The position numbers and the translations under genes are program-made. Under the pieces are notes generated by a model that was given only the letters and a program-made list of their open reading frames with translations, ran no database searches and was not told the DNA's origin. A stretch of DNA of 64,000 nucleotides from DATLZU01 sp051293835. Its GTDB lineage: Bacteria; Nitrospirota; Nitrospiria; Nitrospirales; Nitrospiraceae. The stretch lies in assembly GCA_051293835.1 (NCBI GenBank), contig JBPKMA010000010.1, positions 62,001 to 126,000 on the forward strand. The letters run 5' to 3'. This document shows positions 38,604 to 48,500 of this stretch, piece by piece (the first letter of the stretch is position 1; each line of letters opens with the position of its first letter).

Positions 38604-40988
38604 TCAATACGCTGCCGCTGGTGAAAGCGGCTCGTTCGAGACCAGCTTCAAAATCCGAAATCCATCGAACTTCGCGGTCCCGCTCCCCATCGAGATCAGA
38701 CCGACCCGCCCGCCTTGTTGAACCGGTTCATCCGAAACCGCCAAGACCTCCGCCCCGTCGAAGAACAGGGCGAGACGCGGCCGGCTGAGATGGGCGAAGT
38801 TTTCTCGCTGAATACGTAACAGATGCCACGCACCGGGTTTCGGTTTGACCGCGGCCGTGCCAAGCAGTTTCATCCGTCCTTGCTCAATCCGATGGATCGC
38901 CACCTCGGTCATCGTGGAGTTCACCGTTGCCGCATAGATGGTCTTCCCATTCTGTCCGCTTACGGCAATCCCCGCTCGGCCTTTGTGTCCCTCGCCAAGC
39001 TTGAGCCGAACCGTCACGTCTACATAGCCGAAGGCCGCCTCTTCGGTCAGCAGCGCGTGCACGCAATCGGTCTCCGAGCAGACGGCATGATGCGTCAGCA
39101 CCTGAGGCGCGCTGGGTGCCTCAGGATCGACCTCGATACGCCAGTCGGCCCGGTTGCCATGGACTTCGTCCGAAATGAGAAATCCCCGCGGAGCCGCGCC
39201 GGGCGGCTCGTTGTCGAACTCCCACACGCGAAGCAGATCCTGCGTCGGCGGGTTCGCATGGACGGCGACATCCAGCACTTCCTGGGAACGGACGGGAGAG
39301 GGCAGTGTCACCTCCGTTCCTTCGGGCACCAGGGCCTTGACCAGATCATTGCCCACCAAATGGGCCCAGACGCCGACCATCCCGACCGGGAGCGGAACAC
39401 GGTCATGCCAGTGTTTGACGAGACGGACCCTGTCTTGCACGGTGCTCGGGGTGCGGTCAAGTGACAGCGTTTCCAGCAGAAGCAGGGCTTGCGCCGCCGT
39501 CATTTTGTCCAAAGGATCTTCTACCAGCTCCAACGCCTGCTCCGCCTCGCGGCGGGCGAGGTCATGCCACGGATGGGCATACCGGCGATTCCAGGCGAGC
39601 CACTGAACACGGTCCCAGGCCATTTCCGAAAGGAGCGCGCCGCGCCTTATGCCGTCCGCCGCGGTTGCCTCCTTGAGGAGGTGTTCGTGCACCGCCACCG
39701 CCGCCTCCGCGTTACCGTTCCATCGATACAACGCTCCCAGCTGACGACGGATCTCCGGAGTCACCGCATCGCTGTTCACGACGATCTCCAGCGCGGCGAT
39801 GGCGCCATACAATGCTTCAGCGGCGGGTTCCTCTCCCGTCGCCACGGCTGTGAGTTGCTGGCGCCAGGTCGGTGCCTGAATATTCCAATACAGCTCAGCG
39901 AGACGGTGCTTGACGGCCTTATCGGCCGCGTTGATGCCGCTTTTCTTGAGTCCCTCGTCCAGAAACGTCTCGAAGAACTCGGTCCCCAGCAGGCGGTTCG
40001 CCTCGGCATCGTCAGGATCAATGAGCAGGAGACGCTTCAGGAACGCCAGCCGATCATTCCGGATGGAGGAATGTTTGGCTCGTTCGAGCCCGGCTCGAAA
40101 GTGTTCCGCCGCCTCCCATTTGGTCCACCAGCGCGCCGAGCCAACGACCAATCCTCCCTTGACCGAAGGCTCGACGGACGAGGCACCTGGACGTTCGAAC
40201 GCGCGCCCGATGTTATCGGGATCAAGACCGTACCGCGCTCCGGGGATTTGAGGCGCATCGGTCAGCGCCTCGTTGACCACCGCCGTATCACGCGCATACC
40301 CGAGTTTTTGCAATCCGCTGACGACAACGAACCGAACGTCAACCTCTCGGACAGGGCCATAGCGGCGAATCTGTCCGCTCGCCCACCACACTTCGCCCGG
40401 CTTGAGCGCCAACGGAGCGGTGAGAGGGTCGGGATAGGTGACGCGGACTTCGACCAGCGTGCCACGCACGGCGACCGGATCGTTCCTTTTCTCCTGAATC
40501 GCGATCGAGCGAGCGGGCCAAACCTTTTTCACGGTGATTTTGGGCGTCGTTTCCTTGACGACAGCGGGCGACACAAAGATCCCCGGCGGATAGTTCTTCC
40601 AGCTATCCGCCTGACGATGCGTCTCCGCAATCAATCCGAAACCGATCCCACGACCCACCGCACCGAAGATGCCCGTTTCCGGTTCGTCGTCCACGAGGGC
40701 GCGATGGGCCTTCATCGTGTCATCCCAGCAGACCTTGTCGGTGTCTGGCGGCGCTCCTAATTGGCGGTGACGCGCCAGACAGCCCAGATCGAACGCGGCC
40801 CACTCCGCCACCTTTCCTGCCGCCATGGCCTCCACATACTGCGTGACAAGGCGGGCCGGATCCATGCCGGCCCGTTTGGCCTGCTTGTTTGGGGCCGTCA
40901 TGTCGGCTGCTCTGCTTGGCACTGACAATCCAAGCAGCAAAATCACCGTGCCCGCTCGGATGCGAGCGAATGCCGTTGCGGATCTCAA
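38604..40988 (-). CDS. Large exported protein with helical repeats and a LamG-like C-terminus
   Basis: 794 residues. A signal peptide (AGTVILLLGLSVPSRAA) is followed by a region with paired Cys (FDLGCLARH, DKVCWDD). A long helical part from about residue 280 to 560 looks like degenerate TPRs (EANRLLGTEFFETFLDEGLK, RRQLGALYRWNGNAEAAVAV). The C-terminal 200 residues look like a beta-sandwich of the LamG/ConA type: FGYVDVTVRLKLGEGHKGRA, KPGAWHLLRIQRE, RLALFFDGAEVLAV and KFDGFRILKLVS. The start is a TTG at 40988 placed just before the leader. No enzyme motif is seen. It may be a periplasmic or surface scaffold. It sits alone, intact over 2.4 kb between decayed genes and the kinase pair. Confidence 0.65.
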   Translation of the reverse strand: MRSATAFARIRAGTVILLLGLSVPSRAADMTAPNKQAKRAGMDPARLVTQYVEAMAAGKVAEWAAFDLGCLARHRQLGAPPDTDKVCWDDTMKAHRALVDDEPETGIFGAVGRGIGFGLIAETHRQADSWKNYPPGIFVSPAVVKETTPKITVKKVWPARSIAIQEKRNDPVAVRGTLVEVRVTYPDPLTAPLALKPGEVWWASGQIRRYGPVREVDVRFVVVSGLQKLGYARDTAVVNEALTDAPQIPGARYGLDPDNIGRAFERPGASSVEPSVKGGLVVGSARWWTKWEAAEHFRAGLERAKHSSIRNDRLAFLKRLLLIDPDDAEANRLLGTEFFETFLDEGLKKSGINAADKAVKHRLAELYWNIQAPTWRQQLTAVATGEEPAAEALYGAIAALEIVVNSDAVTPEIRRQLGALYRWNGNAEAAVAVHEHLLKEATAADGIRRGALLSEMAWDRVQWLAWNRRYAHPWHDLARREAEQALELVEDPLDKMTAAQALLLLETLSLDRTPSTVQDRVRLVKHWHDRVPLPVGMVGVWAHLVGNDLVKALVPEGTEVTLPSPVRSQEVLDVAVHANPPTQDLLRVWEFDNEPPGAAPRGFLISDEVHGNRADWRIEVDPEAPSAPQVLTHHAVCSETDCVHALLTEEAAFGYVDVTVRLKLGEGHKGRAGIAVSGQNGKTIYAATVNSTMTEVAIHRIEQGRMKLLGTAAVKPKPGAWHLLRIQRENFAHLSRPRLALFFDGAEVLAVSDEPVQQGGRVGLISMGSGTAKFDGFRILKLVSNEPLSPAAAY

Positions 40989-41413
40989 GGTTCTCTTGCC
41001 TCCAATGCTTTAACACTCTGGTGTCTTGTGCAGAGCTGGATCCCGCTGCGCTGCATGAGAAGATCGTGCACGGCCCGTCAACGTCGGATCCAAGAGATGG
41101 AAACCCGCCTTTCTCCCGCGGTTCCCCGCTCATCCTGGTTGCAACGGCCAGGTGGGCAAGCGGAGTGCCAAAGTTCGACGAAGTCTGTTCAGAGAAGAAC
41201 AGAGGCGCAACTCAGCTTGACTGCTCATCAGGCGGCCGACTCTCCTCGCACTGGTTGCGAAACGCACCGTAGAAATCTCGCACCATTGATCCACCGCCGT
41301 GTGCGCACACACAACCCGCACGGACTTTTGTGCAACTCTGCCCCAGGCAGTTCTGGGATGGAACTGCCCAAACCTTCTTGAACCTTATCTCAAGGCGTGC
41401 ACCTTAATTCAAT
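40989..41413. other. Spacer, no supported gene
   Basis: Several short frames, none with a plausible protein. It should contain the promoter of the exported protein and the 3' end signals of the response regulator. No repeat copy is seen. Confidence 0.35.
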
Positions 41414-42817
41414 TCACTGTTTCTTCCGGCGACGGTCCAGCATCCAGCGGGTGATCCCCAAATACTTGGCAGCCCGCGTCTTGTTCCCTTCTGACCGCTG
41501 CAGCACCTCGGCGATGATCCGATCTTCCAGGTCCGCCAAGGATTGTTCCCCGACACGGAACCGGATTTGCACGGTCATCGGGTCGTCCGAACTGGCATCG
41601 GCTGGCTGGGCTCTCAAGGGAGAGCCAAAGACCGGCCCGGTCACTCCCAGGAGATCGGATGGAAAGTGGACCGCTTCGAGTTGGTCTCCGGAGCAGAACA
41701 GCACGGCGCGTTCGATCAAATTGCTTAGCTCACGCACGTTGCCCGGGAACTGGTACTTCCCCAAGACGATTTGGGCACTTTCCCCCAGCGCGCGAACCGG
41801 TTTTTTGAGTGCCAGGGCGGAGCGGGCAAGAAATTGCTCCGCCAATGGAATGATATCCTCGCGGCGGTCCCGCAGGGGCGGCACAGTCAAGGTCACGACG
41901 TTGAGCCTGTAGTAGAGGTCCTCACGGAACTCGCCTTTCGCGACGGCCTCTTTAAGATTGCGGTTGGTTGCGGCCATGAATCGAACGTCGATCGGAATGC
42001 TCGTCGCGCCGCCGACCCGGCGCAGCGTCCGCTCTTCGAGCACCCGCAACAACTTGGCCTGCAACGGGAGGGGAAGATCGCCGATCTCGTCAAATAAGAC
42101 GGTGCCGCCTTCAGCCATCTCGATCAAACCGCATTTCCTAGCCGAGGCTCCGGTGAAGGAGCCTTTCTCGTGGCCAAACAACTCGCTTTCGAACAACTCG
42201 CACGGGATCGACGGACAATCAACCTCGATGCAAGGCTTGTCGGCCCGGGCGCTGTTGAAATGAATCACGCGACCGATGTACTGCTTGCCGGAACCGGTTT
42301 CGCCCTGCAGGAGCACCGTCACCCGGTCGTTTTTGGCAAGCTCCCGCACCTGCTGCAGAAAGGCCTGGGTGATAGGGCTCTTGGCGACCATGCGATCGAG
42401 GGCGTAACGCTCTGTGTCCTGACCGCTGTGCAGTTGCACCTGCCGGCGCAGCGCGAGCAAATCCGTGGCGCGACCCAGCGCGTGCAGGAGATCGTCCATG
42501 TCGATGGACTTGGCGACGAAATCGAAGGCGCCGAGCCGCATCGCGTCGACCGCATCCTTCACGGTGCCCCTGGCCGTCAGGAGAATGACGAGAAGATTCG
42601 GAAAAACCTGTTTGACGCGGGTCAGCACGTCCAGACCGGAGAGATTCGGCATGAGGAGATCGAGCACCAGAATATCGGGCTCGTAGGTGCGGAGCATCGC
42701 GAGGGCTTCCTCTCCCGATCCGGCGGTCTGCACCAGGTATCCGTGGTCGGCCAGCCTTAGCGCGAAGGCTTCCCGAACGGACTCTTCATCCTCCACCAAC
42801 AGGATTTGCCATGCCAT
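41414..42817 (-). CDS. Sigma-54-dependent response regulator, NtrC family
   Basis: 467 residues. The receiver domain (1-120) has LLVEDEESVREAF (acid pocket) and the phosphorylated Asp in DILVLDLLMPNLSGL. The AAA+ domain has Walker A QGETGSGK, the sigma-54 contact loop ELFGHEKGSFTGASARKCGL (GSFTGA, a variant of GAFTGA), Walker B GGTVLFDEIGDLP and the arginine-finger region NLIERAV. The C-terminal Fis-type helix-turn-helix is LQRSEGNKTRAAKYLGITRW. It activates RpoN promoters after phosphorylation, very likely by the kinase whose stop lies one base before its start. Its targets are unknown; the position behind dabB-dabA-PII is suggestive. Confidence 0.93.
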   Translation of the reverse strand: MAWQILLVEDEESVREAFALRLADHGYLVQTAGSGEEALAMLRTYEPDILVLDLLMPNLSGLDVLTRVKQVFPNLLVILLTARGTVKDAVDAMRLGAFDFVAKSIDMDDLLHALGRATDLLALRRQVQLHSGQDTERYALDRMVAKSPITQAFLQQVRELAKNDRVTVLLQGETGSGKQYIGRVIHFNSARADKPCIEVDCPSIPCELFESELFGHEKGSFTGASARKCGLIEMAEGGTVLFDEIGDLPLPLQAKLLRVLEERTLRRVGGATSIPIDVRFMAATNRNLKEAVAKGEFREDLYYRLNVVTLTVPPLRDRREDIIPLAEQFLARSALALKKPVRALGESAQIVLGKYQFPGNVRELSNLIERAVLFCSGDQLEAVHFPSDLLGVTGPVFGSPLRAQPADASSDDPMTVQIRFRVGEQSLADLEDRIIAEVLQRSEGNKTRAAKYLGITRWMLDRRRKKQ

Positions 42818-42818
42818 A

Positions 42819-44813
42819 CTAACTCTTCAACGGAAGCCAGATTTCGACGACCGCTCCGCTGCCTAGAGGACTAGAAATGGCCAACTGGCCACCGTGCCGT
42901 TCCACGATGTCCTGAGTGATGGTCAGGCCCAGGCCGACTCCCTTCGCCTTGCCGCTCGTGAAAAACGGTTCATAGATGTGTTTCAGATCCTCCGGAGGGA
43001 TCCCTTTTCCCGTATCCGCGAAGGTGACGAGCACGCCGGCGGTCCGACGGGTGTCCCGCTTCATGGCGATCGTCAGATCGCCGCCGTTGGGCATCGCCTC
43101 GATCGCGTTCATGGCGATGTTCAGATAGACCTGCTGAATGTGCGCTCGCGAGACTTCCACCGGAGGGAGATCCGCTTCCAAATCTTTTTTCACGGCGATG
43201 CGGTGTTTGACCAGATTCGGCCGGAGCAGGGTTAAGGTGTCGTCGAGCAGGGCCGCCAGATCGCACGGCCGCAGGTCGAAGGGCCGCGGCCGGAGCTGTC
43301 CCAGATGCGATTCTAAGAGTTCGTCGATCCGCGCGGCTTCACGGGCGATGAGGCGGCACCGATCCCGAGCGGCCGGTGGCAGCGTGTCCTGCTCAGCCAA
43401 ATGCGTGGCGAGACTTCCAAGGCCAATCAACGGATTGCGGATTTCGTGCAGAATCCCGCCGGCGAGCTGGCCGACGAGTTTTACCTGCTCCGTATGACGC
43501 AGCGCCTCCAGCATCCGCTCCCGCTCGCTCAGATCGGTGAGAATCGCCAAGTAGTACCGGATCGCCCCGTCCGGATCCTTCACCGGACTTACGCTTTCCC
43601 ACACCAGAAACTCGGAGCCGTCCTTGCGCCGGTTGACGAAGCGGTCCACGAACGCGTGTCCCGAGCGGATCGTCTGCCACAACCGTTCGTAGAATTCCGG
43701 GGCGTGCTTCCCGGATTTCAGGACTGCCGGAGTCCGTCCGATCACCTCCTCCCGCTTCCATCCCGTCATCCGCTCCATCGCTGGGTTCCACTCGAGCAAA
43801 CGGCCTTCCGTGTCGGTCAACATGATGCCGTCCTGCACCAGCTCGAACAACCGATGGTAGAGCTGCAGCTGGGTTTCCTCCCGGCGCCACCGCTCCAAAA
43901 CCGTGGCTACGGTGTTCGCCACAGAGCACAGAAACTCCAGCTCTTTGTCGGAAAATTCCCGGGCGCTTTTGCTATGGGCGCCCATGACGCCGTAGACACG
44001 ATCCTGGACCATCATAGGGGCGCTCATGCCCGAGATCCCGCCGTGCTCGAACAGGAGCCGCGATGGCGTGAAGCGGGCTTCGTGGCGGAGATCACGAACG
44101 ACGACCGGACGACGCTCCCGGATGGCGTAGCCAGCTTGAGAATGGGTTCCCCCTTCGACGGTCAGGCTGCCGATCAATCCTTCCCGCCAACCGACCCCTG
44201 CCACGAGGTAGAGGTGTTCGTCGGATTCCCGTGGAATCAGAATCTTACACAGCTCGACACTGAGGGCCTCCGCAGTCAGCCGAACCGCTTCGTTCATGAT
44301 TTCCTGGACCGCCACCCCGCTGACCGCCAGTGCGCCGATCCGGGCGAGCACCGATTGGAACCGGGCGGCCTGGGACGCCTCGTGTGCGAGCAGGGTGCGC
44401 TCGGTGACGTCCTGAAGGACCAGGAGCACGCCCGCGCCGCCGTGATAGGGAACCACGTTGAAACGGCATTCATAGACGAGCGGCCGACCCTGACGATCGG
44501 TCAGACGATATTCCTTGACGCTGCGAGCTCCGAGCAGCTCTCGACTCCAGGTGTTGGCTTCGGCCAAAAGACGCGCACGAAGAGTCTGGGACACGGCACC
44601 CGATGGCAACGGCTCGGCCTCTCCTGCAGTCGGAGTGTCGAGGAGTTCGCCGAATCGCGCGTTCTCGTAGATCGGGATTCCCTGGAAGACGAAACAGAGA
44701 CCCCCGTCGATGCAGTCGCCGACCCAGGCTAGTACTTCTGCGGCAGCGACTTCTGATTGGGTCAACAGCGGCGGCTTCGGTCGTGGACGTCTGGCTGGCG
44801 ATGTGCGCTCCAT
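42819..44813 (-). CDS. PAS/GAF sensor histidine kinase
   Basis: 664 residues without membrane segments. The order is a PAS domain (about 30-150, with ENARFGELLDTP and GVLLVLQDVTERTLLA), a GAF domain (about 165-310, PMMVQDRVYGVMGAHSKSAR) and a second PAS with PAC (about 325-445, VQDGIMLTDTEGRLLEWNPA). A HisKA segment follows with LAGGILHEIRNPLIGLGSLA (phospho-His), then HATPase: NIAMNAIEAMPNGG, FADTGKGIPPEDLKHIYEPF and GVGLGLTITQDIVERHGGQL. A cytoplasmic sensor whose ligand cannot be told. It is one base apart from the response-regulator gene, so strongly coupled. It starts 123 bases after the PII-like gene on the same strand. Confidence 0.93.
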   Translation of the reverse strand: MERTSPARRPRPKPPLLTQSEVAAAEVLAWVGDCIDGGLCFVFQGIPIYENARFGELLDTPTAGEAEPLPSGAVSQTLRARLLAEANTWSRELLGARSVKEYRLTDRQGRPLVYECRFNVVPYHGGAGVLLVLQDVTERTLLAHEASQAARFQSVLARIGALAVSGVAVQEIMNEAVRLTAEALSVELCKILIPRESDEHLYLVAGVGWREGLIGSLTVEGGTHSQAGYAIRERRPVVVRDLRHEARFTPSRLLFEHGGISGMSAPMMVQDRVYGVMGAHSKSAREFSDKELEFLCSVANTVATVLERWRREETQLQLYHRLFELVQDGIMLTDTEGRLLEWNPAMERMTGWKREEVIGRTPAVLKSGKHAPEFYERLWQTIRSGHAFVDRFVNRRKDGSEFLVWESVSPVKDPDGAIRYYLAILTDLSERERMLEALRHTEQVKLVGQLAGGILHEIRNPLIGLGSLATHLAEQDTLPPAARDRCRLIAREAARIDELLESHLGQLRPRPFDLRPCDLAALLDDTLTLLRPNLVKHRIAVKKDLEADLPPVEVSRAHIQQVYLNIAMNAIEAMPNGGDLTIAMKRDTRRTAGVLVTFADTGKGIPPEDLKHIYEPFFTSGKAKGVGLGLTITQDIVERHGGQLAISSPLGSGAVVEIWLPLKS

Positions 44814-44936
44814 GCTCGGTCAGGCGACAGGGATGAAAGGCGGACCGATTCTGCCGCCAGGGACAGTATACTGGCCCGGTCCGGAGACAGTCGAGTGAGC
44901 ACCAGCCGCGACCGCAGCACGCGTCATTGATCCAGG

Positions 44937-45266
44937 TTATTGGGCGACGAAATGCTCCCGGCGGCTGACCGCCACGTCGCTGACGAACATGGCGCCGGAA
45001 TGCTTGTTGAAAAGCGGACCCAGGCCGGCCAGGATCGGCTCGACCTTCTCTTCCGGCACAACAGTGAACACAATCACCTGGCTGCTGGTATCGTTGAACA
45101 GCAGGTGACCCTCGTGAAAACCGTGGTGCCCCTTGCCCGACACATTATTGATGATTGTATAGCCGGTGGCGCCAACGCGGTCCAGGAGATCAGTGACAAA
45201 TTTCAAGTGTTCGCCCTGCACGACGATCTTGATTTCCTTCATCGGATGCAACGTCAAGCCGATCAT
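44937..45266 (-). CDS. PII-like regulator of inorganic-carbon uptake
   Basis: 109 residues with the ferredoxin-like PII layout: LHPMKEIKIVVQGEHLKFVT, DRVGATGYTIINNVSGKGHH (T-loop entry), SQVIVFTVVPEEKVEPILAG and SGAMFVSDVAVSRREHF. The GxTGYT strand and GKGxxG loop resemble carboxysome/bicarbonate-transport PII proteins such as CPII and SbtB rather than GlnB: there is no GlnB-type uridylylated Tyr loop. Such proteins bind adenine nucleotides and sometimes bicarbonate to tune uptake. The ATG at 45266 has GAAGAGGAGCACACC in front. It overlaps the last 26 codons of dabA, so translational coupling is likely. Confidence 0.8.
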   Translation of the reverse strand: MIGLTLHPMKEIKIVVQGEHLKFVTDLLDRVGATGYTIINNVSGKGHHGFHEGHLLFNDTSSQVIVFTVVPEEKVEPILAGLGPLFNKHSGAMFVSDVAVSRREHFVAQ

Positions 45267-48200
45267 GGTGTGCTCCTCTTCGTATCCATCCGCCGGCGCG
45301 GTCATAGTGGTGGAACTCGCCGTCCTGCGGGTCGAGTGCCGCGAGTGCAACCCATCCCAGATTGAACAATTGTTTGAGCAACGGGTGGCGGTTGATGATC
45401 GCGGTGATGCGCTCGCGCGGCGCCTCGATGACAGCGAGCAGGCGCATCGGTTCGTGATAGGGCAGTCGGCCACTCAAGACCGTCTGGGCGGGCAGCCCGA
45501 TGCGTAGGTCGCTCCACACGCCGGTCATCACGCCGATCCGGCCGACCACGTTGTGATACACCTTGCTGCCGCTGCCGTAGACTTCGTTGTCGACGGTCGA
45601 GAAATAATGTTCCATGTTGATCCACTGTGCGACCACCAGCGGCCCGGTCATAATGGTTTCCAACAGCTTGCCAGAGGCGTCCTGTCGATGGTCGTACGAA
45701 TGCAGAAAGGCGCGCCCCTGCAGGTCGACCGGCTGGGACAAGGCCCGGCGCCCGATGATCATAAGGCTGTTCCGAGACAATCCCCATTCCGGCCGGATCT
45801 CCGCCCAGTCGCGGCTTCGTCGTTGAGCCTGTCGCCGCGCCGCCCAGGGGTCAAGCGGAGCCGTCGGTCCATCGAGCGCGCGGGCGCGCTCCAGCGCGGT
45901 CCGAGCGCCGGCTTCTTCCAAATCCTCCATAAGCCGCTGCAGATCCTTGCGGTGCGTCGCCGGCACATCCTCCAGATCGACGAAACGGACGGTGTCGGCC
46001 GTGGTGTCGTGCTGCGCCGCAAAGAAATGCGTGTCGCTCGGAATCGCGATCCCGCGCGCCTGCAGCAACTCCCGCACGGCGGGCTTGTTCGCCATCGCGG
46101 CGATGACCCGTGCGTTGGAGAGTCCCTGATTTCCTCCGCAGGCCCCGCAGTCGAGGGCGGACTCGTAGGGATTGTTGTCCGAGGTGCTGCCGTGTGCGCA
46201 GAACAGCACCACACGTGCGAAGTTGGACGTGAGCCCAGTTAAGCGGAGCGCAGCTTCGACATAATACGCCTGCTCGATAACGGTGAACCCGGTTTGGGTA
46301 ATGCGCTGCAGCCGCTCGGAAATCCCGCGCGGACTGATCCGATGGTGTTCGCGCAGTTCCCGGTAGAAGGCTTCTTCCTCCTCCGGAGCCAGGCGCAGGA
46401 CGCTCGCCACTTCCCCGTCGGGGCCGTTCGCCTGGCTGAGGGCTTTTTTCCGAATCTTGTCCAGCAACGCGGGAGAGAGGGCAGCGCCCGTCAGGCCGAA
46501 CCGTTCGCGCAGCAGCTCCCGGATCTGGGCCTGCTGTTCGGCCGCCACCATTTCTTCCGCTTCTTCCCGGGTGAGCTTCTCAACTGTCAAGGTCGTTGCC
46601 ACGGATGGAACCAGGAGCCGTTTCACCCATTGGCTCGCAGCCTCGTACCAAACGGGAAACAGCGACTTCCCGAAAAGGGGCAAGCTGAAGAACCATCCAA
46701 GAGCCTCGACCATGACATAGGGCGTGACGACGTTTCCCTTCAAATCATGCAGCAGGGCGTGCGCCACCTTGCTGAGCCGCGCCGCCGTCTGGTGACGCTC
46801 GGCGACCGCTCCGTGATAACTGCGAGGCACCTCGCGAACCCGATTTTTCGGTTTCAGCAGGACCGGGCAGTGAGAGATGGCGTAGGATGCGTTGAAGGGC
46901 TGATAGTCCAGGGGCACGCCGAAAAAGCCTGCGAGTCCTAGCGTTTCGTAGCCCCCGCGATGTTCTAGATGCCGGCGGAACACCTCGGACCGCACGTCGA
47001 TGCAAAACACGACTTGAGCGAGCGGTCTCGACGGCGGGTCCTGATCCGGGACTGGCGCGGATGCGGAACTCCGGCAGGCAGCCGCAGCGAGGCGGTTGAG
47101 CATGTCGCAGCGATGGCGTGCTTCGAGGGCTTCGAGCCAGTACCGGCCGTGCTCCGAAGGCGGAAACCCGTCAAGCCAGTCGAGCACCGTCCGGATGTCA
47201 GAGGGAGGAGTTGACTGGATGGCATCCGGATCGATCGAGAGCGCCTGCGCGAGGCGCACGAGAGAACGGGCTGCCGCCTGCGGCGCATTCTGGATCTCTT
47301 GTTCGAGGCGCCGCTCGTATTGACGACGGCCTTCATCTTCCCAGGCGGCCTGGTCGTGCCGATGGCGGGAGCGAGCAAGCCGTCGGACACACGCGAACTC
47401 GGCTCCGGACAGGCGTCCGGCCACCCATTCCCGTCGCAGCCAACAGGCGTGCGGATGTTGGTCGATGAACCGCCGAATTTCCTCGTAGTCGCCGGGCAGA
47501 CCGAGGTGATCGCGGCACATCCGCTCCACCAGCTCGCGTTCATAGAACAGGCGGACCGCCAGATAGTTCACGAGATCGACAGGATATTGCTCCTGCCAGG
47601 GGAATCCAGTCTGATTCGCCCGCCACTTGATGTAGCCGGTCCATCCCGGCAGGGCGGCGAGATGCAGGGTCAAATAGGCTTCCCACGTTGCCTTGGGAAG
47701 TTTCAGATGCGTTAAGCTTTCCAGGATCGCATCCTCTGGCTGGTCCGGCAAGGCCCGAATCTTCTTGGCCGCGTGGCGGATGCCGATCAGACGAAGGACG
47801 GCGTCATATTGCGCCAGGGTTTTCCAGGCCAGGTAGAAGGTCCGCTCCCGGTACGGCATCGACCAACTCGCTTCGCCCTCATCCAGGAAGGCCGCGCACC
47901 ACGTCGTCATCTCCCGATTGATGATCTCCGCAATCGTCGAGCCGACTGTCCGGTCGCACCACGCGCTCAACGTTTCTCGCGTCACGAGGGCATCCGCGCT
48001 CTCCCGCATCAACGAGCACCGGGCAGGAGCGCCTTGCATGACCGAGGTTGCCCGCAGCCAAGACGCGAGCTTCGAAATGGTGTCCCGGTCATCTTCGTCC
48101 TTGCCGCGACGCCCCTGGGGAGCAGGTTCCGTCACGCCGTGGATCATGGAGGCGGCCAGCACGTCCAGGTGCGAAACGGACCGTCCCGCAAACGCGGCCT

Positions 48201-48495
48201 GTTTGTCGGAGACGAGAGGCCGAAGAGCCGCCCGCACATCTTCGGCGCCAATGCATCCGTTCTTCAGGTAGGCGCGATAGGTGTTATTGCTCAGGTATCC
48301 TCGCCCGCCGAACATTTGTGTGCCCCGTTCGACGGCCTGTTCGAACGGCATGATTTCCAATCCGTGGAGCGGATTGTGGTGGATGAAAGTCCGCATCGGC
48401 CAATAGGGCGAGATGACCTCTCCGGCCAGTTGGACGTAGGAGCGTAGCTCCATCCGCTGCGCGTCGGTGAATCTATGCGAACCCCGGGTCGTCAT
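45190..48495 (-). CDS. dabA: DabA, inorganic-carbon accumulation subunit (DUF2309/UPF0753)
   Basis: 1101 residues, a long DabA. The beta-carbonic-anhydrase-like site is complete: C498 and D500 in VVFCIDVRSEVF, H768 in FCAHGSTSDNNPYESALDCG and C783 in DCGAC. The 15-residue spacing between the His and second Cys agrees with characterised DabA. Other conserved text: SYVQLAGEVISPYWPMRTFI at the N-terminus and YFSTVDNEVYGSGSKVYHNV near the C-terminus. With DabB it forms an energy-coupled membrane complex that hydrates CO2 to bicarbonate in the cytoplasm. The ATG at 48495 is chosen at the family start, 5 bases after dabB. The last 26 codons overlap the PII gene and read unnaturally after GGWIRR, so the true end may be slightly earlier if one base is wrong. 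Confidence 0.93.
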   Translation of the reverse strand: MTTRGSHRFTDAQRMELRSYVQLAGEVISPYWPMRTFIHHNPLHGLEIMPFEQAVERGTQMFGGRGYLSNNTYRAYLKNGCIGAEDVRAALRPLVSDKQAAFAGRSVSHLDVLAASMIHGVTEPAPQGRRGKDEDDRDTISKLASWLRATSVMQGAPARCSLMRESADALVTRETLSAWCDRTVGSTIAEIINREMTTWCAAFLDEGEASWSMPYRERTFYLAWKTLAQYDAVLRLIGIRHAAKKIRALPDQPEDAILESLTHLKLPKATWEAYLTLHLAALPGWTGYIKWRANQTGFPWQEQYPVDLVNYLAVRLFYERELVERMCRDHLGLPGDYEEIRRFIDQHPHACWLRREWVAGRLSGAEFACVRRLARSRHRHDQAAWEDEGRRQYERRLEQEIQNAPQAAARSLVRLAQALSIDPDAIQSTPPSDIRTVLDWLDGFPPSEHGRYWLEALEARHRCDMLNRLAAAACRSSASAPVPDQDPPSRPLAQVVFCIDVRSEVFRRHLEHRGGYETLGLAGFFGVPLDYQPFNASYAISHCPVLLKPKNRVREVPRSYHGAVAERHQTAARLSKVAHALLHDLKGNVVTPYVMVEALGWFFSLPLFGKSLFPVWYEAASQWVKRLLVPSVATTLTVEKLTREEAEEMVAAEQQAQIRELLRERFGLTGAALSPALLDKIRKKALSQANGPDGEVASVLRLAPEEEEAFYRELREHHRISPRGISERLQRITQTGFTVIEQAYYVEAALRLTGLTSNFARVVLFCAHGSTSDNNPYESALDCGACGGNQGLSNARVIAAMANKPAVRELLQARGIAIPSDTHFFAAQHDTTADTVRFVDLEDVPATHRKDLQRLMEDLEEAGARTALERARALDGPTAPLDPWAARRQAQRRSRDWAEIRPEWGLSRNSLMIIGRRALSQPVDLQGRAFLHSYDHRQDASGKLLETIMTGPLVVAQWINMEHYFSTVDNEVYGSGSKVYHNVVGRIGVMTGVWSDLRIGLPAQTVLSGRLPYHEPMRLLAVIEAPRERITAIINRHPLLKQLFNLGWVALAALDPQDGEFHHYDRAGGWIRRGAHHDRLDVASDEGNQDRRAGRTLEICH

Positions 48496-48500
48496 CCTGA

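Noticed and set aside
39489..40760. Open frame of 423 codons opposite the large exported protein
   Set aside because: Shadow of a gene with a clear signal peptide and fold; the text is Arg/Pro-rich and unstructured.
43401..44732. Open frame of 443 codons opposite the histidine kinase
   Set aside because: The opposite strand has complete kinase motifs; this one has none.
41414..44813. Sigma-54 promoter (TGGCAC-N5-TTGC) near the kinase-regulator pair
   Set aside because: I scanned the spacers by eye and found no acceptable match; a computed search would be needed to settle it.
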